A stretch of DNA of 64,000 nucleotides from Isoetes taiwanensis (Eukaryota > Streptophyta > Lycopodiopsida > Isoetales > Isoetaceae). How positions within the stretch are numbered: the stretch's first letter is position 1; each line of letters begins with the position of its first letter. Of this stretch, positions 46,620 to 56,755 are shown one piece after another. A model generated the notes under the pieces. The model was given only the letters and a program-made list of their open reading frames with translations, did not search any database and was not told where the DNA came from. The stretch is taken from assembly GCA_021234155.1 (NCBI GenBank), contig JAJEKV010000035.1, forward strand, positions 1,674,001 through 1,738,000, given 5' to 3'. Both the position numbers and the translations under genes were made by a program.

Positions 46620-46647
46620 CTAGTAACGGTGCCCAGTGTTGCTGGGC
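46620..46647 (-). mobile_element. Helitron-like 3' terminus C (minus strand)
   Basis: Read on the minus strand: hairpin GCCCAG-CAACA-CTGGGC (46647-46631), 7 nt (ACCGTTA), CTAG (46623-46620), then T. This is the expected Helitron end layout and matches terminus A (same spacing, similar spacer). The element would extend to higher coordinates. No 5' end or helicase was seen. Confidence 0.5.
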
Positions 46648-47517
46648 GTAAGTTGGGGACCTGTCAATGATCAAGTAGCAGTGATACCGAGGTGCTGCTC
46701 ACCACTCGATGCATTATCCTTTCTTTCAATGCTTTAGCTTGCTTTCTAATTCTTTCCTCTATTAGAAGCTTTTGCATTCATGGTTTTGGGCCTAGAATAG
46801 CTTGATGCATTGACAAAGTTTTTTAATGTCTTCCATGTTTGTTAGAGTTGAAGCATTAGAGGTTTGCTCAATGCGTCGTTGAAAAGTGGCAAAGGTTTAA
46901 TTGGTTGTATGTTTTTTAGAGAGCCATGTGAACTAAAACTTGCAAATTAATTGTTGAGTTTACTGTTGCTCATTGGGATTAACAGGCAAATACGTGTGTA
47001 CATACGTCCACATAGTGATACTTAATGAAGTGTTCTGAGAGAAATGTGACGTTGCTTAAATCTATGCTTATCATGGATATCTCCAAATGCAAAATCTTTG
47101 ATAGTATCTATTGTTGTAATACTTGGAATATTGGATAATATTGTTGTTGTAAGAGGTTCACCCATGACATACGCGAGGGCTCTTTTGAGAACTCTATATA
47201 TGCTTCATCAAGCACAACTAATAGTGAAAAGACAAAAGAAAAATAAAAAACTGCAAATTGTGTTTTTTCTATGCCATAATAATGTATTGTTCAGCTCAAG
47301 AGGAATGGGCTCTTATAAATACGGGCTCTCATAAATAAATACCTTACAATTGAAAAGTACATGTAGATTTTATGATGTTATGGGTCACAACTGCTATGAT
47401 ACAAGGAATACATGCATTTCCAATAAGTCTTCCCATTTACACAATGTGCTAACCAATACTGCAATATATTATGGAATTGTGAACGGTTTTGTTTAAAAAA
47501 CCATATAGTAAAATCAC

Positions 47518-47729
47518 ATTGCATGTGGATATATAGTTGACTAAAGGTGCATGATTTGGAATAACTTCAATAGCTCATTGAGATTCCATCCCTACTTTTG
47601 AGTTGTTATGTTAATATATTTATATTGCATGTGGATATATAGTTGACTAAAGGTGCATGATTTGGAATAACTTCAATAGCTCATTGAGATTCCATCCCTA
47701 CTTTTGAGTTGTTATGTTAATATATTTAT
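47518..47729. repeat. Perfect 106-bp tandem duplication
   Basis: 47518-47623 and 47624-47729 are identical by inspection, beginning ATTGCATGTGGATATATAG and ending ATGTTAATATATTTAT. The lack of divergence points to a recent duplication or an assembly artefact. Confidence 0.95.
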
Positions 47730-48065
47730 TTCTGCCCTGCCCTGCATATTTGATAGTGTTTAACCTTGGAAATTACCATTTTCAAAATATGCTCTAAGAT
47801 GTTGCCATAAGAAGCTATGTTGCAAAATGTTGGGACTGGACTTTGTAGAATTACCTTCATGATAACCACATTCTCACCAACGATGGCGTCTTGAGCATTC
47901 TCCCAATGAAAACATTTGAGTGCTTATGCAGAATTAACTTTTACTTCAATATGTAAACGAATCTAGCAATTGCATGCATGACTTTTTATCTATTTGCACA
48001 TTTCTAATTGTGGTCATGTCTTTATTTATTATGGTTTTACAGTCCTTTAATTTATCAACAGGCGT

Positions 48066-48310
48066 TTGAAAGATTTGCCCAAGCACTCTAACATTCTAAG
48101 CAAGCATGGATGGTTTGATGGGGCTCCTGAATCCGCTGAATTCTTGCAACAACAGGGGATCACCATATCTAGGGACATTGTCTATAATCTGGTTATTGAA
48201 AGTGCAAAATGGCAAGACATTGAATCTGGAAGAAGGATATATGTCCTGATGGTACATAGTGGACTGGAGACAATTGCTGCATTCGCAGATCATCCATCAT
48301 ATTACAGGCA
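48066..48310 (+). pseudogene. PPR protein N-terminal fragment
   Basis: The frame reads ESAEFLQQQGITISRDIVYN, then LVIESAKWQDIESGRRIYVL and MVHSGLETIAAFADH. This fits the N-terminal PPR segments of large plant PPR families (YxxLLQxC...GRRIHxLMVxxGLE...GDH). It stops abruptly after ADH. Upstream, CAACAG at 48061 could be an acceptor. It is a fragment and may have been carried by a transposon such as the element ending at terminus C. Confidence 0.65.
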
Positions 48311-49058
48311 AGCCATTTTCCATCTAAGCTCCAAGCTACAGCCAATACAAACATCCCAGCAGCCTATCTGCTAACTCTAGCTTGGGAAGTGCAAATGTGG
48401 CATCCATCTTCCATAATGAAGTGTTCCATAGCTTAACAATGCCACTTCCTCCACCTGCCACTGCAAGGAAATCAGTCTAGTTATGAACCAGAAAGCAATT
48501 TTATAAATCTAGAAAATTGTTTTTATCATCCTAGTAGCATGAAGATCAATCAAATGAAGCCCTTGGAATGCAGGTTTCAGTAAAAACAATCTGGTTCTAC
48601 AATGCTAAGGAACTTTTCAAAGATTTTTACACAAAGGCCTTTCGGGTTCAAGCCATATCCTACATGAAAAAAGCATAAAGCTCTGAGAAGCATAAAACCT
48701 ACAATAATCGAGACCAATCGAAGGGAAGATTGCGAATTTGGAGAGTTTAAGAGCAACTGCTGTGATATTTGAAAGAGGTTCTATTAATACATTTGATCTA
48801 GAAACTAAAGAAATACCTTTCTAGGTAATGGCAGAATGATTGCGTTGAACCGTAACCTCATTTGATGACCTAACTTGTGCCTTCTTGGATCGTACCCAAG
48901 CCCTGCGATTTTTATTTGGTTGGATCCTGCAAACAACTCCTGCCATACACTGCCTGTTTTTTATCTGCCCATGTTTTGCGCTGCCTTGAATTTCTGAAAC
49001 TTGCTTAGTCTTGATTCGCTCTTGGGATCTGAAATCGAGTTTTGATATAGCCTTACCT

Positions 49059-49761
49059 TCAACTGCTGTATGCTGATGTGATTGCTGGCCATAGCATCTC
49101 CAGTTGAGTGGTCGGAGCTGTTATAGCTTGTTCTTGCAGCATTGCGTCAACTTCGTTTACAGACACTGGGCCATGAATCTATATTTGCACACATGATCCT
49201 TATGATAAGAAAAATGTTGCAAAGGACCAGGTAAAAAAACGAAAATACACTTACTGCAGAAGAAATAGACAGCCACTCAAGGCAACGCCGAACAGAATCT
49301 GCTGAAGACGGGGCAGTATCATGGTTCCAATATGTTATATCCTTGAATAACCCTTGTGTATTCCATACATCATATTGATCCTCTTTCGAATCTGTGTTTC
49401 GTTTCATGTCCTTCTCGAGGACAAATCCTAAATGAAGAACAAAACAATAAAAAAATGACTAAGATCGAATCTGAACAATGTGATTATAATACCAAGTTCC
49501 CAAATACCAGTAAAGTGTTGGGGAAACTCGGAAGTACAACCCAAGAGCTTTCTTTCTCTAAAAGCAGCCGTTTTTACCATAATCCCATCCGCATCAAAAT
49601 CTGATGTAGAAAAAAAAATGAAAAAATGAAGAGATAGGAGCTGGTCCGTTGTGGGTGATGCAGCAAGGCAAGAGGTGCATGGTAGGACTGCAGCCGGAGT
49701 TAGAACTTAAACGTACCTCGCCAACAGAGTCCAACGGAAAAGCCTGCTCCATCTCTAGCAT
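49059..49761 (-). pseudogene. RNASEH2C: Ribonuclease H2 subunit C-like gene, damaged
   Basis: Known: RNase H2 subunit C is a non-catalytic part of the nuclear enzyme that removes ribonucleotides from DNA. Seen on the minus strand: exon 2 (49687-49508) has HLLPCCITHNGPAPIS, then RERKLLGCTSEFPQHFTG. Exon 3 (49427-49255) has GFVLEKD and FKDITYWNHDTAPSS. Exon 4 (49178-49059) has IHGPVSVNEVDAMLQEQ, then a stop. Splice sites GT-AG at 49508/49507-49428/49427 and 49255/49254-49179/49178 restore family sequence. Odd: between PAPIS and the DADGIMVK segment lies a T-rich stretch ending CTACATCAG that looks like an intron 3' end and shifts the frame, with no donor before it. Possible first ATGs at 49761, 49752 (exon 1, donor GAG|GTACGT at 49716) or 49680. 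I read it as a damaged or mis-assembled copy. Confidence 0.62.
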
Positions 49762-49916
49762 ACCGAGAGGAGATGCAAAATTGTGGCCGTTAGATTTAGG
49801 GCTCTAGCTTTTAGCCGTTGGATCTAGGGCTGGGTCCAACACTTACACTATAAACTATCATATAAAAATATTCACTATCGTATAAAAATATTGTCAGCAG
49901 TGGGAAGTGGAAAAAA

Positions 49917-49972
49917 TGTGACGTGGCTTGAGGAAAAAAAGTGACGTGGCTCAAAAAAAATGTGAGGTGGAC
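49917..49972. promoter_or_regulatory. Tandem TGACGTGGC (ACGT-core) sites upstream of RNASEH2C-like gene
   Basis: TGACGTGGC occurs at 49919-49927 and 49942-49950 in a roughly 22-bp tandem repeat, with a third diverged unit (TGAGGTGGAC) at 49962-49971. ACGT-core sequences of this form bind plant bZIP factors. They lie 155-220 bp upstream of the candidate start codons. Whether they act as a promoter is inference; simple tandem repetition could also explain them. Confidence 0.3.
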
Positions 49973-49975
49973 GTA

Positions 49976-51382
49976 TGAAAAAAATCCAAGTGGCCTTGGG
50001 AGTGCTGAATGGAAGGGCCGGAGAGAGGCATGATCGAGAGGCCCTAAGCGGAATAGTGATTAAGAATTGTTGGGCTTTGGAGATTCACGACTAGAACAAA
50101 TTTGAAGAAAAAACCATGTGGGTTGTAAGAATCCGGCGAAAAATTCATGGATTGGGGCTGAAGTCCGTGGAAGGTCGAATCGGGACGTAAAGGGTATTTT
50201 TTGTGTAGCACCGCCTTTGTGCCATGGAAATCCGAAGCAAGGGGCGTTAAATCCGAGAATGTGGATGTTGGCACCGATTACAAAAAGAAGCGGCGAAGAA
50301 TAGGGTACGCCTCTGCCATCGATTAAACGGTTAGAATCCTTGAGCGAATCAATCGATCTAAAATCCCTGTTATGCCCCAGCACAAATCACGCCGCTCTTC
50401 CTGCATCATCCATGTTTATTATTAGCATTAGTTTTGGATTCCCACACCCGATTTGATCCAACCCAAAATCAGAAATCCAAGCAAATTTTCAACCTTCTGA
50501 AGTTTTTCTTGAATCTTTGGCATTGGCTACTAGTCTTTCACTCGGTTAGCCATGAATCTGCAAGCCAATAAAAAACTACCGTATCCAACAAGCAACAAAA
50601 ACCGATTGCCTGTGGCCCCTGTACACATAAGAGCCACGGCCGAATTCTTCAAAATATCTTAGCTGACATTTCTGCTTCAAAGTTTTTCGGAAGCGTCAAT
50701 TGACAGCAAAAGAGCAGCGAATGAAAGGGTTGAGTCTTCCGGAAAAGTGAATTTGTTCAGAAAAAGAACATATCCCAGATTTGAGATTTTCCTGGTTGCA
50801 TACAATCATTAACATGCCTAGCATTTCACCTATAGGGGATTTCAAATTCCTGACCCATTTAGAAAGGGAAAAGACAACTCATTTCCCAAACTCTTAAGCA
50901 CCAGAACACGTTTCTTTAGAACAAAAGTGAAGGCAGAATGTAGACGACTATTTATGAAATGTGGATTTGTTTGCTCTTCAGCTCATGGAGCGATTGTTGC
51001 AAGGAGGTGGGCAGAAGGAGATCTGTGTATGTGGATCTAATACCATAAAAATTGCATGAACCGAGATTAAATTTATAAGTAGCTCCTGCAAATAGAATCT
51101 CTTTTATTTAAATCCAGGCCATAAACTAGCACTGGATTTTGTTGTGACACGAGCTTAGCTTTAGTCTTGCAAGTAATGTCTTGAGTTTAGGTCTCAATTC
51201 CAGCAAACATGGAAAGGCTCTTGGCTACAGGCTGCTTAATATGTAGCATGTTATGTTGGTTGTGGAAAAACTGCAATCTTTGTTACAGAAATGGATCTGG
51301 AAGGGTACGACCAGTCCGATGGCCTTAAGGGCTTTATATTATTGAAACCTAATCTATTAAAATTGTTTAGCATTTAACTAAT
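49976..51382. other. No gene supported
   Basis: No coding evidence beyond short shadow frames. Nothing structural stands out. Confidence 0.35.
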
Positions 51383-51413
51383 GCGGCGGCAACGCCGCCG
51401 CATCCCTGTCTTG
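51383..51413 (+). repeat. GC hairpin with Helitron-like loop
   Basis: Perfect 8-bp stem GCGGCGGC-AAC-GCCGCCGC (51383-51401), followed after 8 nt by CTTG and T. The AAC loop and spacing match Helitron-like termini A and B, but CTTG is not CTRR. Probably a mutated end of that family or an unrelated hairpin. Confidence 0.4.
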
Positions 51414-51431
51414 TATAAGATATAAGATGTA

Positions 51432-51672
51432 AGTCGTATTTAATTAAAGTGGGACTCATTCCATTCCCACTTTTTTTGGGAACCCTGTTAATTTACACAA
51501 AAAGAAGCACCCCGACCCAAAAACTGGCCATAATTGGAATTTTTGTCTATTAGTGTGCATCCAAGCTTTTCTTTCAGTTTTCTTGGATAGCGTGTCGAGA
51601 ACAAGAACAATGCAACGCAAACATAGGAATTTCATTACAGCTTGAGACCAAACTTCTAATTGAAAAAGATTC
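51432..51672 (-). repeat. Dispersed repeat R1, copy 2
   Basis: Reverse-strand match to 5075-5320, sharing GGGTCGGGGTGCTTCTTTTT and the end GAGTCCCACTTTAATTAAAT. It directly abuts LIR1 copy 2 at 51673, so the LIR1 element may have inserted into or beside it. Confidence 0.7.
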
Positions 51673-52168
51673 TTAGTTAACACAAACCATTAACACACAA
51701 CAACCATTAACATTATTAACACAAACCATTGCATTTGACACATTTAAATCAAAATCCCCCTTTAAACCCCCTTTGGTTTGGGTGCATATACTCCGGGCAA
51801 CGAGAGCTGTTGGATGGGCATATTTGCCCTTTATTCCAAGATCTGGACCATACATAGCGATCCTCGTTTGTGGGGTATGCATGTACAAGTTTTTTGTATA
51901 ATCGTGTATTAAGGTTTGCAAAATACTATAAGGTTTGAGAGAACGCATTACTTAATGGTGTTAATTTTGTACATGTATTGTAAAGTTTTGGGGCTCTCGG
52001 GCCGCCCCACGTACCCCCTCGTGTGAATATGCACCCAAACCAAAGGGGGTTTAAAGGGGGATTTTGATTTAAATGTGTCAAATGCAATGGTTTGTGTTAA
52101 TAATGTTAATGGTTGTTGTGTGTTAATGGTTTGTGTTAACTAAAAATTTTTTTGGCCCCTTCGGGGCC
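51673..52168 (+). mobile_element. Long-inverted-repeat element LIR1, copy 2
   Basis: Arms of about 120 bp: TTAGTTAACACAAACCATTA at 51673 pairs exactly with TAATGGTTTGTGTTAACTAA ending 52143, and both contain AACCCCCTTTGGTTTGGGTG or its complement. The right side continues with a T-run and the hairpin GGCCCC-TTC-GGGGCC (52154-52168). The interior matches copies 1 and 3 (GATGGGCATATTTGCCC, GTTTGTGGGGTATGC, ACTATAAGGTTTG). Non-coding. Confidence 0.8.
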
Positions 52169-55100
52169 TTAAGGATGGTGTAGAGGTGTAGATAATGATG
52201 GATGGAAGGGCACTAAGAAATCCATAAATGCATGTAACAATTTTAGAAACACTTCTGCATGTAATATGTAATATTGTGCATGTAATATCTGTGCATGTAA
52301 TATTGTGCATATAATATCTGTGCATAGAGATTCCTTAATGCATATGAATCATAATAGAAAATAGTAGTAGAGCTAAAAACAAGCCATTACATTCGAAGTC
52401 CTAATATTAAGTGTGACATAATTCCATGATAAATAATAGACAAATGGTAACCCATCTTACAATGTCTTATTATCAAATGCTTCGCTCTTGTCAGTAACAT
52501 AATAAATATGCAACCTAGTCCTATAGCAATTTCTTAGAAAAGCTCTACCAACCAGCAACCTCCTTCACAACCAAAGAGAGCAACATGATAATATAAGATA
52601 ATAACAGGCCCTGGTAATATTTGACACCATTTTGTGTATGATATGTTTACATTTCATTTTTCCTCCTGCAACCAAGATAGCTGAAATGTAGAGACTTATA
52701 CGCAAGAGTATTGGACAAAGAAAAAGCAAGGAAAAGCAACATACATGGCTTTACCTTGTTGAACATCTTGAATAAACTCAATTCTATCAAAATTGCACAC
52801 AATCAATCTCATAACTCTAGCTGCGGCCTTATAGGTTCTGAAGGATAATGTATAAGCTTGGGCAACCAGTCAGGTAATAATGAAGAAAGTTCTAATAAAC
52901 GATAAGCAGAGAATAAAGAAACATGTAAATGAGCACAATCACAAGTTATGCGCAAAGATCAGCCCCGCCAGCTAAACGAGGCAATAGGGTTCCCATCCCC
53001 ACTTCCAAGAGGAAGCCCATACCCACTACCTGCGTGAGCCCCTACCACCTTCTTTGAAGGTCAACCAAGTTCTCCACTAAAAGGATCTAGCCAATCATCT
53101 ATGCATCAACAACACGAAGCTTTGTTTGCATCAACACGAAGCTTTATCTAAGGCCAGGCCCAAGCTTTGATAACCATCAAGCTTTTACGAAGCCATTTGC
53201 ATCTCCCCGAGCTTTATCTAAGGCTCATACAAGAGAAGATGTGCTTACTTGCTGGAGCAAGGAAAGCAAAAAATGTGGGATATATTTGATGGGTTTATGC
53301 AATGCAAAGTTGATTGCATTCTTGACTTTGATGGGATGATTAGGTATGAGCAAATCTGAAACGTGAGAGCATTTGGAGTCGATTAAAAGGCTGCTCGTAA
53401 GCCCCGATCCATGCAAACACGGAACTAGAGATGATCACTTTGGTAACTAAATGAGGAGCCAAATGAGCCACGTGGAAAGCCACAAATCTGCCATAGCTAG
53501 TCACCGAGTAAAACCGATTTCATTGTCGATTCATTGTGAAGGAGGTACAAACAAGCATTGGGCTTGAAATATTTACGATCTTGCACATTTGGGAGTAGGA
53601 TTGGTCAAGAAAATGAGGTCCGGAATGTAGAGAGCAAAATCACGAACAAGGAAAGGGATTTCATTCCACCAACTCGAGTTAGTCTCCACCAAAGCCATGG
53701 ATGATCATAAGATTGGGTTTGCTAGAATGGATGCTCTTTTTTCGAACCAAAGAATGGATTGTAACTTGCATGTCTTATGATCATCCTTATTCCAATTAAA
53801 TAGGAAAATAAAGGTCTTGGACAACGTTTGATTGTAAAGCACCGCAATGCCATCAACAACAAAGAAATCATCACATTCCGGCTACAACAAGATATAGAGA
53901 TATGCTAAAACCTTTACAAGGCAAGTTTAAAAAGGATCAACATACCAAGGCACATTTTTTTCGCCCTTGCAAACTGCCGCATCTTTCTTTGTCCGTGTTA
54001 AATTCACATGCATGTTAGATTCATGCTTCAATGCTTTTGCAACCATACTCTTTGATGGAGCAAGCAACTAAATCGGCGATTTCCACAATATCAAATCTTT
54101 CGACCATAGCCTTTATCAACTGCGACACACAATTTACGGCTCACGAAATCCGAGCAAGCAAACACAAAGAATATATGGCATCCCGCCCGCATTTAACGAA
54201 CAAGCGAGAGAATAATGTATGGAAGTTTGCCACGGTAACCAAATTGATCGATATCTTCTGCGGCTTTTGGCTATGCAATCTGGCTGGCACCCAACAGTTC
54301 GACCTTCTCAAATCCGGCAATTGATAGGTGCACATGTGCACGAAGCACCTTTTTGCCTAAATTTCACTTCGGCCCTTTTTAGATTGGTAAGAGCCCAAAA
54401 TCGACCCAAAATCGGCTCAGCTTTCTTGAGGGGGCACCACCGGATTTTGTTGCTCTATCTGCAACAACTTGGAAGGCAAGAATAGGACCGTAGATTTGCT
54501 TTGGATCCTAGATGTTGCCAAAATTTTCACCCCTGTCAAAACAGGGATTTAGTTTAAGCCCACGACAACCACAACAAATAAACTGTCCCTTAGAAATGCA
54601 TTGCATACGGAACAACCTGCTGTGGATGAATGAAAAAACTGCCACAGCCCTAGAAAAACCCTAGAAAAAACCTATAATATTAACCTAATATTTGAAACCT
54701 AAACCAAAAAAACATGCAAACAATAAAAGCGCCACAACCACACGATTTTCCTTCTTCTTTGAAATCAATGGCCAACAAATGGGTGCACTCTAGAAATACC
54801 GTTTAGTACGTCCACGTGAATATGCCCGTGAAATCATATGAAAACCATGCCAAAAAGCGTATAAAATCACAAAAAAAACCCCCTGTTATAATGCTACATA
54901 TTCTTAGGTGGGTAGACAATAGATCACAAATTCCAACAAAAATTAAGCAAGTTGTTTACTTAATCACCCAAAAATACTAGTTTTGAGATACCTTATATTT
55001 ATAAATGGGCTCATTACAATTACAATATATATTACAGTGGGTGAAGAGACCATAGTGATGGTATGGGCACAATGATTACACCCTCTTCACACATGAACCA

Positions 55101-55400
55101 CCTAGTGCAAAGGGCGCGTGGAGCTCTCTCCTAGTCATGGAGCAACTTACAGACGATAGAAATTTGTATGAGGAGTTCCTTTATGGGCCACGCGCTTGTA
55201 TGTCCAACTGATATCACCAACCTCTTCTCTAAGACCTTTCTTCAATGGCCCGATCTTTTCATTGCTCCCAAGCATGTACTATCCGGTCGAGATAAGGACC
55301 GCAAGAGACAAAATCAAATTAGTCAAGTGATGCTACATGCAAAAAAAAAAAAATAAAATAAAACACAGTTCTTAGGGCCATTTTTGAAAATACTGTGCAT
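52169..55400. other. Gene-poor interval with a TGCATGTAATA satellite
   Basis: No gene supported. At 52255-52325 a short satellite of TGTGCATGTAATAT units occurs. ACGAAGCTTTA-type short repeats lie at 53110-53225. A possible exon-like stretch at 55168-55320 reads PTDITNLFSKTFLQWPDLFI but is unidentified. Confidence 0.35.
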
Positions 55401-55435
55401 GAGAAAGGGTACCTGAGAGGAAAAACACAGTCGAA

Positions 55436-56043
55436 GTGCCTTTCGACGGGCGAAGTCGAGAAAGGCAGCTCAAAGTTTAAAAAACAAGTTTTAGGGAAAA
55501 GGCCTTTCTCAACTCGCGAGTCGAGAAAGGCGTACCAAAGCTTAAAAACGCAAGTTTTAGGGATTGAAAGCCTTTCTCGACTTCGCGAGTCGAGAAAGGC
55601 GCTCAAGGCCGCAAAACGCAGTTTTAGGCTGAAGGCCTTTCTCGACTCGCGAAGTCGAAAGGCAACTCAAAGTTTAAAAATGCAAGTTTAGGGGGTGAAG
55701 GAGGCCTTTCTCGACTCGCGAGTCGAGAAAGGCAAACCAAAGCAAAAACGCAGCAGGTTTTAGGAATCGGAAGCCTTTTTCGGGCCGAAAACGAGGTTTA
55801 GGGGTGGAAGGCCTTTCTCATTTCGCGATGTCGAGAAAGGCAGCTCAAAGCGAAAAATGCAAGTTTTTGGGGCCTTTTTCTCGACTCGCGAGTCGAAAAA
55901 AAGGCTTCGAGTAAAAAGGACAATTTCAAAGCTCGAGTCCGAGAAGGTCGAAAATGAATAACCTTCAAACATTCTATGTGTTTTCTATGAAAAATACCCT
56001 CCCATAAATTTCCTACGACTCGCCTCACTGAGTCGAGAAAAGC
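55436..56043. repeat. Palindrome array D, satellite-like
   Basis: Nine copies of the same palindrome family as in arrays A-C, here mostly in the extended form starting GCC and ending GGC: about 55438-55466, 55502-55531, 55570-55600, 55635-55663, 55704-55733 (perfect 30 bp), 55811-55841, 55872-55904 and 56013-56043, plus a collapsed copy near 55770. The spacers are related (CTCAAAGTTTAAAAA...GCAAGTTTTAGGG), so most of the array is a satellite of roughly 65-70 bp units with the palindrome at the centre. Confidence 0.92.
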
Positions 56044-56627
56044 AAACTAAGAGCAAAAATGCAGTTCTAAGAGAAAACATTACATTAACATTTTAATTAT
56101 TTATAAATTTGTCAACTTATCTCATCCTAACCAAGTGTGTTATATGGCCACTCGGGACACCCCTTTCTTAAGTGCACTTTATACTCCATTTTGTCTCTAT
56201 CCATGGTTAAAAGTTCAAATCGTGGGGTTGGGGGGGCATATACTTTTGAAAAGGAAAGGATTTGGTACATGCGGGGCGGCGCCATTGTTTCTTATGTCAT
56301 CCCTAGACACATATCTCAATGGCCACATCCTTTAAAAAACCCAAGGCATCATAGAACATACGCATAGAACATACCCCAAAAATGATCCTATGTTGTTTAC
56401 AACAAAGAAGCCCACAACAACCATATTTTAGATGACAAGAAGATATTACTAAGGAAGTTTTTGATTTTATTTTAAACAATCTTCTTTCAAGGTCTAAAAC
56501 TTTAAAATTTAAAATCAATATCTATGTAGCCTACCATTACCGATTTCAACACCAAATTATACCACACATTCTTATTTTTCAAATATCCCCCATATATGAT
56601 ATTTTTTTTATTTTTTTCCAATGTTAT
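56044..56627. other. No gene supported
   Basis: Nothing recognisable between the palindrome array and the 45-bp repeat apart from a G-run at 56224-56235 and short AT-rich frames. Confidence 0.35.
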
Positions 56628-56755
56628 TTCTATACCCCGCTTTTTTTTCCCACCCATATTTAAACCAATGTTTCCTATACCCTGCTTTTTTTTCCCACCC
56701 ATATTTAAACCAATGTTTCCTATACCCCGCTTTTTTTTCCCACCCATATTTAAAT
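56628..56755. repeat. 45-bp tandem repeat, about 2.8 copies
   Basis: Units containing TATACCCCGCTTTTTTTTCC and CACCCATATTTAAACCAATG repeat with one or two substitutions. Because 45 is a multiple of three, the minus strand stays open and reads MGGKKKRGIGNIGLN repeatedly, but nothing suggests a real gene. Confidence 0.9.

Noticed and set aside
48833-49060. Minus-strand open frame downstream of the RNASEH2C-like stop
   Set aside because: About 90 codons are open, but joining it to the gene needs a different splice and the family normally ends near the stop at 49059; treated as 3' UTR.
53225-54330. Weak protein-like frames on both strands around 53.2-54.3 kb
   Set aside because: No motif of reverse transcriptase, transposase or host gene could be recognised and both strands look equally plausible.
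56502-56747. Minus-strand ORF with repeated MGGKKKRGIGNIGLN
   Set aside because: A 45-bp tandem repeat keeps the frame open; there is no other sign of coding.
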